Shown here piece by piece: positions 48,458-57,528 of a DNA stretch of 64,000 nt. Source of the DNA: Aquisalimonas sp007126095 (lineage in GTDB: Bacteria; Pseudomonadota; Gammaproteobacteria; Nitrococcales; Aquisalimonadaceae); the NCBI RefSeq assembly GCF_048323695.1, contig NZ_JBLWFT010000005.1:1-64000 (forward strand). Direction: 5' to 3'. Each line of letters starts with the position of its first letter. The stretch's first letter is position 1. The position numbers and the translations under genes were made by a program. The notes under the pieces were generated by a model. It was not told the origin of the DNA and searched no databases. It was given only the letters and a program-made list of their open reading frames with translations.

Positions 48458-49315
48458 ATGGAGCCGCTCAGCTACTGCCACCGGAAAGTCGCCCCGCCCG
48501 GGTCGGCCATCTACTACGCCCTGCGGTTCTCCCCGGCGGAGCAGCGGGATGGGCTGGTGGCCGTGCACGCCTTCCACGCCGAAATCACTGAGATCCCCGA
48601 CGAGGTCTCCGACCCCGGCGTAGGCGAAGTCAAACTACAGTGGTGGCGGGACGAGGTTCAGCGGCTGTTCGACGGCACCCCCCGTCACCCAGTCAGCCAG
48701 GCTCTGGCGGCGGCCATGGCCAGCCATGAGCTGCCCGCCGACGCGTTCACCGAGATGCTTGAGGGCACCGGCATGGACCTCGCCTATGGCGGCTATCCCG
48801 GTTTTCGAGAACTCACGGTCTACTGCCACCGTACCGGCGGCGCACTGACCCAGCTGCTGGCGGCCGTGGCAGGCACGGGCAGCGCCGCCAGCGCCCGCTT
48901 CGCACACGACCTGGGCATGGCGCACACGCTCCGGCGCAGGCTGCTCAGCGTCCGCCGTGACGCACATGCCGGGCGCGTCTACATCCCCGAGGACGAACTG
49001 GACGCGGCGGGGGTATCCCGGCAGGATCTGCTGGCAAGCGAAACGCCGCCTGCCGCCCGCGAGCTGTTCCGGGAACAGGCCAATCGCATTCACGCATTCC
49101 TGGATCAGGCGGAAAGTCACCTGCCGGACGCTGAACGCGCGGCGCACCGCAGTGGTATCATCCTCGCGGCGCTGGACCGGGCTCTGCTCCGGGAGCTGGC
49201 GAAGGACAACTTTCCGCTTCTGGAACAGGGGGTTGAACTGACCCCCCTGCGGCGGCTCTGGATCGCCTGGCGCACCGCCCGGCAACAGCAACGACTCAGC
49301 AGAAAGGCAGCTTAA
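48458..49315 (+). CDS. squalene/phytoene synthase family protein
   Basis: This 285-aa all-alpha protein of the trans-isoprenyl diphosphate head-to-head synthase family has a first Asp-rich motif DEVSD near residue 48. The second motif region reads RRDAHAGRVYIP, without the usual second Asp pair. It may therefore be non-catalytic, like the NDUFAF6-type members. No other hopanoid or carotenoid gene is nearby. The start ATG 48458 follows GAGG. Confidence 0.82.
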   Translation: MEPLSYCHRKVAPPGSAIYYALRFSPAEQRDGLVAVHAFHAEITEIPDEVSDPGVGEVKLQWWRDEVQRLFDGTPRHPVSQALAAAMASHELPADAFTEMLEGTGMDLAYGGYPGFRELTVYCHRTGGALTQLLAAVAGTGSAASARFAHDLGMAHTLRRRLLSVRRDAHAGRVYIPEDELDAAGVSRQDLLASETPPAARELFREQANRIHAFLDQAESHLPDAERAAHRSGIILAALDRALLRELAKDNFPLLEQGVELTPLRRLWIAWRTARQQQRLSRKAA

Positions 49316-50109
49316 TGACTCAGGATGATCACCCCGTCCACGTCACCGTCCCGCGGGACTACACACCATCGACCGACCTCCTCGCGGATCGCGTCGTCCT
49401 GATCACCGGCGCCGCTGACGGCATCGGCCGCGCCCTGGCGGAGACCGCCGCCGGCTGTGGCGCCACGGTCATCCTGCTGGACAAGGATCTGCCCAAGCTG
49501 GAAGCGGTCTACGACGCCATCGAGGCTGCCGGCGGCACCCAGCCGGCGCTCTACCCCATGAACCTGGAGGGTGTCGGGCCGGCCGAGTTCCTGGAGCTGG
49601 CGACCACCATCGACCGGGAGTTCGGGCGCCTCGACGTGCTGATCCACAACGCCGCCATGCTCGGTGAACAGTCGCCCATGCATCAGTACGACCATGAGTT
49701 GTGGGCGCGGGTGCTCCACGTGAACGTCAACGCCCCATTCCTTCTGAACCAGGCCCTGCTGGGGCTGGTGCAGCGCTCCGACCGCGGCCGGGTGCTTTTC
49801 GTCACCGATCAGGCCGGCCGGCGAGGGCGTGCGTTCCGCGGCGCCTACGGGGTGTCCAAGTTCGCTCAGGAAGGCATGATGGAGACGTTGGCGGCGGAGC
49901 TGGGCAACAAGCGCTCGGTGCGCACCATGAGCATCGACCCGGGCGTGGTGAACACGTCGCTGCGGCGCTACTGCTTCCCGGGAGAGAACTGGCAGGCTCT
50001 GGCCCAGCCGGCCGATGTTGCTCCCCGCCTGCTGTATCCCCTGGGGCCGGAGGGCGATACTCTCCACGGCGCACGGCTGAGCCTGGCTCACAATGAACCT
50101 GACAAATGA
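49315..50109 (+). CDS. short-chain dehydrogenase, YciK-like
   Basis: This 264-aa SDR has the cofactor motif TGAADGIG near residues 31-38, HNAAMLG near 111 and the catalytic Y-x3-K in YGVSK near 178. It resembles E. coli YciK, an enzyme of unknown substrate. The ATG shares one base with the stop of the preceding gene (TAATG), so the two are coupled. Confidence 0.88.
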   Translation: MTQDDHPVHVTVPRDYTPSTDLLADRVVLITGAADGIGRALAETAAGCGATVILLDKDLPKLEAVYDAIEAAGGTQPALYPMNLEGVGPAEFLELATTIDREFGRLDVLIHNAAMLGEQSPMHQYDHELWARVLHVNVNAPFLLNQALLGLVQRSDRGRVLFVTDQAGRRGRAFRGAYGVSKFAQEGMMETLAAELGNKRSVRTMSIDPGVVNTSLRRYCFPGENWQALAQPADVAPRLLYPLGPEGDTLHGARLSLAHNEPDK

Positions 50110-50130
50110 TACCGGTAACAGGACAACGCC

Positions 50131-50358
50131 ATGAGTGGTGACAGACAGAACACGGAGAAACGCTACGGCATCCGCCTGACCCTGCCGGAGGGCGATCCGC
50201 GCCGCGGCGAGCACCTGCTCGGCCCGGACTGGGAGGCCTTCCGCTGGTATGCCACCGCCGAGGAGCGGGACCGCAAGCTGGCCGACATGCGCCGACAGCA
50301 CCCGTATTACCAGCCGGGTGAACGCCCGTCGGTGCGGTGCGAGGCGGTGGAGCGGTAG
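50131..50358 (+). CDS. small conserved-looking hypothetical protein
   Basis: This 75-aa soluble protein is rich in charged residues and has a compact pattern: IRLTLPEGD, then FRWYATAEERDRKLADM, then YYQPGERPSV. I do not know its family. It is 21 bp downstream of the YciK-like gene and is likely in the same transcript. It converges with the gene at 50363. Confidence 0.65.
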   Translation: MSGDRQNTEKRYGIRLTLPEGDPRRGEHLLGPDWEAFRWYATAEERDRKLADMRRQHPYYQPGERPSVRCEAVER

Positions 50359-50362
50359 GGAA

Positions 50363-50818
50363 TCAGGTCTGGCTGTCGCCCGCCTTGTCGGAGCGGCTGC
50401 GTCCGGGGCTGTGTCGGATCCGTGCAAACTGCCCTTTCAGTGCCTCGGGCAGGGACACGTCGGTGCCAACCAGAAGCACCAGGCGACGGACGTCGTCGTC
50501 CTTTTCCAGAATCCGGTTGAAGGCCCGCTGGACACTGGGCTTCTCCAGACCGTCCTGGAAATCGCGCACCAGATAGATGCCGTAATGGCGGCTGGCAGCG
50601 ACGTAACCGAGTGCGTCGACGAGACGACGGGTATGCGGGATGAAAATGCGCTCCGTCCCCAGGCGGTACAGGCCGTCATTGGGCGACCACCCATAGACCG
50701 CCCGCCCGGTGGTCAGGGTGAGCCGTTTGAACGCATCAACCACGCGATCCGGAGATTCCGTATCCAGAATCGCCAGCCGGAACTCGGAGTCGATGACTTT
50801 GTTGAGACTTTCGATCAT
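50363..50818 (-). CDS. stand-alone domain resembling the N-terminal part of Ycf46-type AAA ATPases
   Basis: This 151-aa protein has no Walker motifs. The pattern (a nearly hydrophobic strand, VVDAFKRL helix, GRAVYGWSPNDGLYRL, then YGIYLVRDFQDGL and VRRLVLLVGTD) resembles the region that precedes the AAA domain in Ycf46-like ATPases. The ATPase part is absent here and downstream. The tail is basic. The start is ATG 50818. Upstream in-frame codons have no ribosome-binding site. Function is unknown and the family link is tentative. Confidence 0.6.
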   Translation of the reverse strand: MIESLNKVIDSEFRLAILDTESPDRVVDAFKRLTLTTGRAVYGWSPNDGLYRLGTERIFIPHTRRLVDALGYVAASRHYGIYLVRDFQDGLEKPSVQRAFNRILEKDDDVRRLVLLVGTDVSLPEALKGQFARIRHSPGRSRSDKAGDSQT

Positions 50819-50917
50819 GGACCCTGCACTCTGATCTCTTGCCCTCGATCCCGACACGCGCACACCGTGGGCTCTTCGTTCGATTGTCGGATAGTACACG
50901 CAGCCAAGGACAATCCG

Positions 50918-51595
50918 TTACTGTCGCTCCGCAACGACAACTCCGCCCCCGTGACACCTGCCGGTGGGACACAGATCCGCCAAGGGGCAAACCGGACACC
51001 TGGGGCGCGGCCGGCATGCACCGCTCCCCAGACGAACCAGCAGGGCATGGTATTCATTATAGACGTCCGGCTGCGCTGGCAACCCCTGCAGGAACCAGTG
51101 CGCCAGCACGTCATAGGATTCATCGCCGCGGGCCAGATTCAGCCGCGCCAGAATGCGGCGCGTATACGCATCGACCACGAACACCGGGCGGTCAAGCACG
51201 TACAACAGAATGCAGTCGGCCGTCTCCGCTCCGACACCGCGCACTCCCAACAGGCGACGGCGGAGCGACGCCGTGGACCACTGGCGCCAGCCGGACACGC
51301 CGCCGTCCTCGATGAGCGCAGCCGTCAGATTGCGCAGCCGCCCGGCCTTGACGTTGTAGTACCCCGCCGGCCGCAGGGCATCGGCCAGTTCGGCCTCACT
51401 CACGGCCATGACCGCCGCCGGGGCCAGCAGGTCCCGCGCACGCAGGTTGGCCAGCGCACGCTCGACGTTGCGCCACGCCGTGTTCTGGGTGAGTACTGCG
51501 CCGGCGATGATTTCGTAGTCGGTGGTGGCCGGCCACCAGTGCTGGGGCCCGTAGGCTGCGTAGAGGGTATCGAACACCGCCTGCGGACTGCTCAT
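50918..51595 (-). CDS. endonuclease III-like HhH-GPD DNA glycosylase
   Basis: This 225-aa protein has the HhH-GPD fold: LRGVGAETADCILLY-type hairpin (VRGVGAETAD near 117) and catalytic Asp in VVDAYTRR near 139. A C-terminal iron-sulfur cluster loop with four Cys lies in CRPRPRCPVCPLADLC. The catalytic lysine of Nth is replaced by Glu in the hairpin, as in MagIII-type monofunctional 3-methyladenine glycosylases, so I would not call it nth. It starts 2 bp after the rluB stop. Confidence 0.85.
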   Translation of the reverse strand: MSSPQAVFDTLYAAYGPQHWWPATTDYEIIAGAVLTQNTAWRNVERALANLRARDLLAPAAVMAVSEAELADALRPAGYYNVKAGRLRNLTAALIEDGGVSGWRQWSTASLRRRLLGVRGVGAETADCILLYVLDRPVFVVDAYTRRILARLNLARGDESYDVLAHWFLQGLPAQPDVYNEYHALLVRLGSGACRPRPRCPVCPLADLCPTGRCHGGGVVVAERQ

Positions 51596-51597
51596 GG

Positions 51598-52425
51598 TCA
51601 CCGGCGACGCGGCTTGCGCCCCTTGCCGCCGCCCGGTTTGCGCCTGCCGCCGCCACCGGACGCATCGGGACTGATGGACTGGCGGGGGTCCAGATCCACC
51701 GCGCGGCAGAGCGCAGCGATGGCGTGGTCTTCCAGAAAGCGGTACTTCCCGCGCGGCAGGTCATGGGGCAACGAGACCGGCCCGTAACGCACCCGGATCA
51801 GCCGGCTAACCGCCACGTCCTGACTCTCCCAGAGCCGGCGCACTTCGCGCTGGCGCCCCTCGCGCACGACCACGTGATACCAGGTGTTACCGCCTTCGCC
51901 GCCCACGGGCACGATGGAGTCGAACCGCGCCTCGCCGTCGTCCAGCACCACTCCGCTGGTCAGGCGGTTCAGCATTGCCTGATCCACGTCACCGAACACG
52001 CGGCAGGCGTACTCGCGCTCGAGTTCCCAGGAGGGGTGCATCAGGCGGTTGGCCAGTTCACCGTCGTTGGTGAACAGCAGCAGGCCCAGGGTGTTGAGGT
52101 CCAGACGACCAATGCTGATCCACCGACCCTGGCCAAGCCGGGGCAGTTGCTCGAACACGGTGGGCCGCCCCTCGGTATCGTGGCGGCTGGTCACCTCCCC
52201 CACGGGCTTATGGTACATGAGCACCTTGCGCCGCAGGCCCGTCAGCTTCTCCGCCGGCACCCGCCGGCCGTCCACGGTGATTAGCTCCGTCCCGGTGACA
52301 CGGTCACCGAGGGTGGCAACCTGACCATTCACGCGCACGCGCCCCACCTGGATCCAGGTCTCCACCTCCCGGCGCGACCCCAGGCCGGCACGGGCCAGGA
52401 CTTTCTGCAGTTTCTCGTCACTCAC
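51598..52425 (-). CDS. rluB: 23S rRNA pseudouridine synthase RluB
   Basis: This 275-aa protein has an N-terminal S4 domain (about 3-60) and a catalytic domain with the Asp in GRLDLNTLGLLLFTNDG near residues 103-119. It has a basic glycine-arginine-lysine tail. It makes pseudouridine 2605 in 23S rRNA. The start is GTG 52425, after AGGAG and inside the end of scpB, so it is translationally coupled. Confidence 0.93.
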   Translation of the reverse strand: MSDEKLQKVLARAGLGSRREVETWIQVGRVRVNGQVATLGDRVTGTELITVDGRRVPAEKLTGLRRKVLMYHKPVGEVTSRHDTEGRPTVFEQLPRLGQGRWISIGRLDLNTLGLLLFTNDGELANRLMHPSWELEREYACRVFGDVDQAMLNRLTSGVVLDDGEARFDSIVPVGGEGGNTWYHVVVREGRQREVRRLWESQDVAVSRLIRVRYGPVSLPHDLPRGKYRFLEDHAIAALCRAVDLDPRQSISPDASGGGGRRKPGGGKGRKPRRR

Positions 52426-53044
52426 GCCCGGGCTCCTGCTCGCTGGCGGTGGGGTGCTCCGGCGCACCGGCGTCGGCTTCTTCCGGGAACTTGAGATCCA
52501 GTTCGGGATGGATGTCATCCATGTCGCGCAGCTCCAGCAGCGTTGGCAGTTCGTTGAGGCTCGACAGGTTGAAGTAGTCCAGGAACTGCCGCGTGGTCCC
52601 GTACATGCCGGGACGCCCCGGGACATCCTTGTGGCCGACGGTGCGTATCCAGCCGCGCTCCTGAAGGGTGCGCATGATGTTGGTATTCACCGAGACGCCG
52701 CGCACCTCTTCGATCTCGCCCCGTGTCACGGGCTGACGGTAGGCGATGATCGCCAGCGTCTCCAGCAGCGCCCGGGAGTAGCGCTGGGGTTTCTCCTCCC
52801 AAAGTCGCGACACCCAGGGCGAGAGCTCGGAACGGATCTGGATGCGGAAGCCGCTGGCCACTTCCCGGAGCTCGATCCCGCGGCCGGCGTAATCCCGCTC
52901 CAGTTCCGCGAGACTCGCCCGGAGCGCGGCCTTGTCCGGCTCCTCGTCGCGACCGAAGAGCGTCTGCATGTGATCCAGCGACAGCGGGCCACCCGCCGCC
53001 AGCAGCGCCGCTTCGATGATGTGCTTGAGATCCGGCTCCGCCAT
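52418..53044 (-). CDS. scpB: segregation and condensation protein B
   Basis: This 208-aa protein has two winged-helix domains with LKHIIEAALLAAGGPLS at the start, SRALLETLAIIAYRQPVTRGEIE near 89 and VPGRPGMYGTT near 143. It forms the kleisin-type accessory complex of SMC with ScpA, encoded 12 bp upstream. Confidence 0.95.
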   Translation of the reverse strand: MAEPDLKHIIEAALLAAGGPLSLDHMQTLFGRDEEPDKAALRASLAELERDYAGRGIELREVASGFRIQIRSELSPWVSRLWEEKPQRYSRALLETLAIIAYRQPVTRGEIEEVRGVSVNTNIMRTLQERGWIRTVGHKDVPGRPGMYGTTRQFLDYFNLSSLNELPTLLELRDMDDIHPELDLKFPEEADAGAPEHPTASEQEPGRE

Positions 53045-53056
53045 GCTCCCTCTCCC

Positions 53057-53875
53057 TCAGGCGCGCGCCCGCAGGTAGATCGGCGCCAGAGGCTCGGACT
53101 GCACCACCTCCACCAGGGACGCCTTGATCAGCTCCAGGACCGCCAGAAACCCCACCACCACCCCGGCCCGCCCCTCTTCGGCGTGGAGCAGGTCGATGAA
53201 GGTGGTAAAGCGTTCGCTCTCGAGGCGGCTCAGGGTCTCGGTCATGCGCTCGCGCACGGACAGCGCTTCCTTCTGCACGTGATGGTGGGTGAACATCTCG
53301 GCCCGCGCCATCACGTCCGCCAGCGCGCCCAGAAGTTCGCGGATGTCCACTTCCGGCTCGCTGCGGCGGACTTCCACATCCGGCGCCTCCGCCTCGGCCG
53401 GGAAGATGTCGCGGCCGATCCGCGGCAGAGCGTTCAGATCCTGGCCTGCCATCTTGTAGCGCTCGTACTCCTGCAGACGCCGCACCAGCTCGGCGCGCGG
53501 GTCATCCTCTTCATCCTCGACCACCGGCGGCCGCGGCAGCAGCATGCGTGACTTGATCTCCGCCAGCATGGCCGCCATGACCAGGTACTCCGCCGCCAAC
53601 TCCAGCCGCAGCTCCTTCATGAGCTCTACGTATTCCATGTACTGGCGCGTAATGGCCGCGATGGGGATGTCGAGCACGTCCAGGTTCTGCCGACGGATCA
53701 GGTAGAGCAGCAGGTCCAGCGGCCCCTCGAACGCCTCGAGAAACACCTCCAGGGCATCCGGCGGAATGTACAGATCCCGCGGCAGCTCGCGCAGGGGCTC
53801 GCCGCGGATCCGGGCAGTCGCTACGGCATCACCATCCTGGTCGAGCAGGTTGTCACTGTCCGCTGTTTCCGTCAC
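53057..53875 (-). CDS. scpA: segregation and condensation protein A
   Basis: This 272-aa kleisin has the N-terminal core FEGPLDLLLYLIRRQNLDV near residues 49-67, YLVMAAMLAEIKSRMLLP near 101 and a C-terminal winged helix ending in a short basic stretch. It bridges SMC heads for chromosome compaction. It is followed by scpB. Confidence 0.95.
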   Translation of the reverse strand: MTETADSDNLLDQDGDAVATARIRGEPLRELPRDLYIPPDALEVFLEAFEGPLDLLLYLIRRQNLDVLDIPIAAITRQYMEYVELMKELRLELAAEYLVMAAMLAEIKSRMLLPRPPVVEDEEDDPRAELVRRLQEYERYKMAGQDLNALPRIGRDIFPAEAEAPDVEVRRSEPEVDIRELLGALADVMARAEMFTHHHVQKEALSVRERMTETLSRLESERFTTFIDLLHAEEGRAGVVVGFLAVLELIKASLVEVVQSEPLAPIYLRARA

Positions 53876-53897
53876 CGGGCCTCCGTGGCGATCGGGC

Positions 53898-55115
53898 TCA
53901 CCAGTAGCGCAGCCCCATCACGCGGCGCACTTCATCCAGGGTCTCCCGGGCACAGTCCCGGGCCTCCTCCACGCCGGCTGCCACGATACTGCGCACCGCC
54001 TCCGGGTCGGCCTCGTACTCCTTCGCCCGCTCGCGAATGGGCCGCAACTCGGCCTGCACCGCCTCGATGACCGGCTTCTTGCACTCCAGGCAGCCGATGC
54101 CGGCGGAGCGGCACCCCTGCTGCACCCACTCGCGGGTATCGTCGTCGGAGTAGACCTTGTGAAAATCCCAAACCGGGCACTTCTCCGGCTCGCCGGGATC
54201 GGTTCGGCGGACCCGCGCCGGATCGGTGGGCATGGTGCGGATCTTCTGCTCCACTTCCTCGGGCTCGTCGCGCAGGGAAATGGTGTTGCCATAGGACTTG
54301 GACATCTTCTGGCCATCCAGCCCGGGCATGCGCGGCGCCGGCGTGAGCATGGCCTGGGGCTCCGGCAGGATCACCACGCCGCTGCCGTCCAGGTACCCGT
54401 ACAGTCGCTCGCGATCGGCCAGGGTGATGTTCTGCTGGTTGTCCAGCAGCGCCCGCGCCACATTCAGCGCTTCCGTATCTCCGCTCTCCTGGTACTTGCG
54501 CCGAAGATCTAGATAGAGCTTGTTGTTCTTCTTGCCCATCTTCTTCGCGGCGGCAAGAGCCTTGTCCTCGAAACCGGGCTCGCGTCCGAACTGATGATTG
54601 AAGCGGCGCGCGATCTCCCGGGTAAGCTCGACGTGCGCCACCTGGTCCTCGCCCACGGGCACGCCGGTGGCGCGGTAGATGAGAATGTCGGCGGACTGCA
54701 GCAGCGGATAACCCAGGAACCCGTAGGTGGCCAGGTCCTTCTCCTTGAGTTTCTCCTGCTGATCCTTGTAGGTGGGCACACGCTCCAGCCAGCCCAGTGG
54801 CGTGACCATCGACAGCAGCAGATGCAGCTCCGCGTGCTCCGGCACGCGGGACTGAATGAACACTTTCGCCAGATTCGGATTCACGCCGCAGGCGAGCCAG
54901 TCGATGAGCATTTCCCAGACGTTGCCCGAGAGCACTTCCCGCTCGTCGTAATGGGTGGTCAGTGCGTGCCAGTCGGCGACGAAGAAAAAGCACTCGTGCT
55001 CCTGCTGGAGCTTGAGCCAGTTCCTGAGCACACCGTGGTAGTGGCCGAGGTGCAGACGCCCGGTGGGGCGCATGCCTGACAGAACGCGACTGTGCCGTGC
55101 AGGAAGGGAACTCAA
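53898..55115 (-). CDS. trpS: tryptophanyl-tRNA synthetase
   Basis: This class I synthetase of about 405 aa has the HIGH-type motif GRLHLGHYHG near residues 17-26 and the KMSKS loop KMSKSYGN near 272. It is longer than E. coli TrpS (334 aa), in the long form found in several gammaproteobacteria. The start is taken at TTG 55115, 6 nt after AGGAG. Two ATGs further up (55178, 55151) have no such site and overlap the yciO-like gene. Confidence 0.93.
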   Translation of the reverse strand: MSSLPARHSRVLSGMRPTGRLHLGHYHGVLRNWLKLQQEHECFFFVADWHALTTHYDEREVLSGNVWEMLIDWLACGVNPNLAKVFIQSRVPEHAELHLLLSMVTPLGWLERVPTYKDQQEKLKEKDLATYGFLGYPLLQSADILIYRATGVPVGEDQVAHVELTREIARRFNHQFGREPGFEDKALAAAKKMGKKNNKLYLDLRRKYQESGDTEALNVARALLDNQQNITLADRERLYGYLDGSGVVILPEPQAMLTPAPRMPGLDGQKMSKSYGNTISLRDEPEEVEQKIRTMPTDPARVRRTDPGEPEKCPVWDFHKVYSDDDTREWVQQGCRSAGIGCLECKKPVIEAVQAELRPIRERAKEYEADPEAVRSIVAAGVEEARDCARETLDEVRRVMGLRYW

Positions 55116-55174
55116 CGCGAACTCCTGTATCTCTCCGGAATGGCGGGCCATGATACCCGGTCGCGACCGCGGCA

Positions 55175-55798
55175 TCACTCCTCGAAGACGCTGGCGTCTC
55201 CGGCGCCGCGGCGCAGCACCACGGGCGTGCCGTCGTAGAGGTCCACCACGGTGGAGGGCTCCATGCCGCAGGGGCCGCCGTCAATGATGAGGTCCACCAG
55301 CTTGCCGATCCGCGCACGGATGTCCTCGGCTTCGGTCATGGGGAGGTCGTCACCGGGCATGAGCAAGCTCGTGGTCATCATCGGCTCACCGAGTTCCTCG
55401 GTGAGCGCCCGGGCGATGGGATGATCCGGAACACGGATACCGATGGACTTACGCTTGGGGTGCTGGAGCCGCCGCGGCACTTCGCCGGTCGCCCGCAGCA
55501 CGAACGTGTAGGGGCCAGGGGTAAAGGCCTTGAGGAGACGGTAGGCGGTATTCTCCACCTTGGCGTACACACCGATGTCGGACAGGTCACGACAGGTCAG
55601 GGTGAAGTTGTGCCGGTCCGGGAGCTGGCGGATCTGGCGAATGCGGTCAATGGCCTCCTTCGCCCCCATCGCACAGGCCAGCGCATAGGTGGAATCCGTT
55701 GGATAGACGATGACACCGCCCGACTCGAGAATATTCACGGCCTGACGGATCAGTCTTGGCTGCGGCGAGTCGGGATGGATCTCGAAATACTGGCTCAT
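55175..55798 (-). CDS. YciO/Sua5/YwlC-family protein (threonylcarbamoyl-AMP synthase-like)
   Basis: This 207-aa YrdC-fold protein has GGVIVYPTDSTYALAC near residues 27-42, a KRKSIGIRVP stretch near 116 and the SLLMPGDD segment near 145. It matches the YciO branch, paralogous to the TsaC/Sua5 tRNA-modification enzymes and of less certain function. It is followed by trpS. Confidence 0.88.
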   Translation of the reverse strand: MSQYFEIHPDSPQPRLIRQAVNILESGGVIVYPTDSTYALACAMGAKEAIDRIRQIRQLPDRHNFTLTCRDLSDIGVYAKVENTAYRLLKAFTPGPYTFVLRATGEVPRRLQHPKRKSIGIRVPDHPIARALTEELGEPMMTTSLLMPGDDLPMTEAEDIRARIGKLVDLIIDGGPCGMEPSTVVDLYDGTPVVLRRGAGDASVFEE

Positions 55799-56056
55799 CG
55801 TCCCCTCGTTGCGTCCTGCGCCGAACGGATGCCGCCGACGGCTGTCAATTCAATTGGAACCGGCCCGGAAGCAGCGCATCCCGGCCGGATCATCACAACA
55901 GCAGGCATTCAGGCCGGCCGACGTCATGTCCGCCGTAATGTAGCACAGTGGCGGCCGCTCTCTCCCGGCGGCCCGCGTAAGGGCGCCTGCCGAGCGCCGG
56001 ATGGCTGTGCTAACCTCGCGACTGTTGCCAGACACCTACAGTCAGGAAAAGAACCA

Positions 56057-56356
56057 ATGTATTACGCCATCATCAGCGAGGACGTGGAAAACAGCCTGCC
56101 CCTGCGAAAGGAGGCGCGCCCCGCACACCTGGAGCGCCTGGAGGCGCTGAAAGCGGAGGGCCGCCTGCTGGTTGCCGGGCCGAACCCGGCCATTGATGCC
56201 GAGGACCCGGGCCCCGACGGTTTCTCCGGCAGCATGGTGATTGCCGAGTTCCCCTCCCTGGAGGATGCCAAGGCTTGGGCCAACGAGGATCCCTACGTGG
56301 CCGCGGGCGTGTACCAGTCAGTCACCGTGAAACCGTTCAGGAAGGTACTGCCATGA
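56057..56356 (+). CDS. yciI: YciI-like protein
   Basis: This 99-aa ferredoxin-like-fold protein begins MYYAIISEDVENSL and has RPAHLERL and the active-site-like His and Asp of the YCII family (ANEDPYVAAGVY near 75). Function is poorly known. It is preceded by AGGAAA and overlaps the bolA gene by 4 bp. The 258-bp gap upstream has no gene. Confidence 0.88.
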   Translation: MYYAIISEDVENSLPLRKEARPAHLERLEALKAEGRLLVAGPNPAIDAEDPGPDGFSGSMVIAEFPSLEDAKAWANEDPYVAAGVYQSVTVKPFRKVLP

Positions 56357-56643
56357 CGCAGGAACGGGTGGCGATGATCCGGCAGCGCCTGGAAGCGGCC
56401 CTGCCAGTTCGGCACATCGAAATCGAGGACGAAAGCCACCTCCATGCCGGACATGCCGGCGCAAAGGATGGGGGCGGCCATTTCCGGGTACTGGTGGTCA
56501 GCGACGCGTTCCACGGGGAGCCCCGGATAAAGCGTCACCGGCTCGTCTACGACGCCATGGGCGACGCCATGCGGCGGGACACCATCCACGCTCTGAGCAT
56601 CCGCGCCCTCACCCCCGATGAACACGAGGGCCAGTCGGCATGA
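56353..56643 (+). CDS. BolA family protein
   Basis: This 96-aa protein has the BolA core with HIEIEDESHLHAGHAG near residues 20-35 and the helix-turn region KRHRLVYDAM. BolA proteins work with monothiol glutaredoxins in iron-sulfur and stress biology. It overlaps its neighbours on both sides by 4 bp, giving a three-gene operon with yciI and the PPIase. Confidence 0.9.
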   Translation: MTQERVAMIRQRLEAALPVRHIEIEDESHLHAGHAGAKDGGGHFRVLVVSDAFHGEPRIKRHRLVYDAMGDAMRRDTIHALSIRALTPDEHEGQSA

Positions 56644-57488
56644 ACAGAGCCGTCCGCGCGCTCTACGGGCTGCTGCTGCCGATGGCTCTGCTGGCTGCCG
56701 GCTGCGGCGATGACACGGCGGACGAGCAGCACCCGGACGAACGGCAGGTTCATATCGTCGCCAAGGTCAACGACGAGCCCATCAGCGAGACCATGCTGCA
56801 GCTGCATATTCTCCGGCGGACCGGCGAGAACCCGGACCGCATCGACCGGGAGCAGCGCGAAACGCTGCTGCTGGAACTGGTGGAGATGACCTTGATCGCC
56901 CAGGACGCCCGCGAGCGGGGACTGACCGAGAACGAGACCGTCCGTGCGCAGATGCGCAACCTGCAGTACGCCGTGCTTGCCCAGGCGATGCTCGAGGAGC
57001 TCAAGCGTGAGCCCATCCCCAACGACGAGATGCTGGTGCGGTTCGACCAGCTCATGGACGAGGAAAGCCAGCGCCAAGAGTACCATGCCCGGCATATCCT
57101 GCTGACCGACGAGGCGGAAGCGGAAGCGATCATTGAAGAGCTGGACAACGGCGAGGATTTCGGCGCGCTGGCCCAGCGCTACTCCCATGGCCCCACGGCC
57201 GCCCGCGGCGGTGATCTGGGCTGGTTCGTCCCGGGCGACATGGTCCGTCCGTTCGGCGAAGCCGTGATGGAGCTGGATGTGGGCGAACACACACGGGAGC
57301 CGGTGCGTACCCGTTACGGTTACCACGTGATCAAACTGGAGGGCCAGCGCGACCGGGAGCCGCCGCGGTTCGAGGACGTCTCGGAGCAGCTGCGGCAGGC
57401 GCTGACCCAGGAGCGGATCGAGGACTACGTCAACGAGCTGCGCCACGAGAGCCGGATCGAGCTCTACCGGCCACAGGATGAGGACTGA
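56640..57488 (+). CDS. parvulin-type peptidyl-prolyl isomerase, lipoprotein
   Basis: This 282-aa protein has a lipoprotein signal with LLAAGC (Cys22), an N-terminal SurA/PrsA-like helical region (about 35-140) and a rotamase domain (about 150-245) with ARHILLTDEAEAE and FGALAQRYSHGPTAARGGDLG. It should assist folding in the periplasm. An ATGA overlap with bolA suggests coupling. Confidence 0.9.
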   Translation: MNRAVRALYGLLLPMALLAAGCGDDTADEQHPDERQVHIVAKVNDEPISETMLQLHILRRTGENPDRIDREQRETLLLELVEMTLIAQDARERGLTENETVRAQMRNLQYAVLAQAMLEELKREPIPNDEMLVRFDQLMDEESQRQEYHARHILLTDEAEAEAIIEELDNGEDFGALAQRYSHGPTAARGGDLGWFVPGDMVRPFGEAVMELDVGEHTREPVRTRYGYHVIKLEGQRDREPPRFEDVSEQLRQALTQERIEDYVNELRHESRIELYRPQDED

Positions 57489-57528
57489 GCAGACGTGGTG
57501 ACGCGGTGCACCAGCGCGTGCGCCGTAC

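Noticed and set aside
50918..51595. Naming the HhH-GPD protein nth
   Set aside because: The catalytic lysine is replaced by Glu, so a bifunctional endonuclease III is unlikely.
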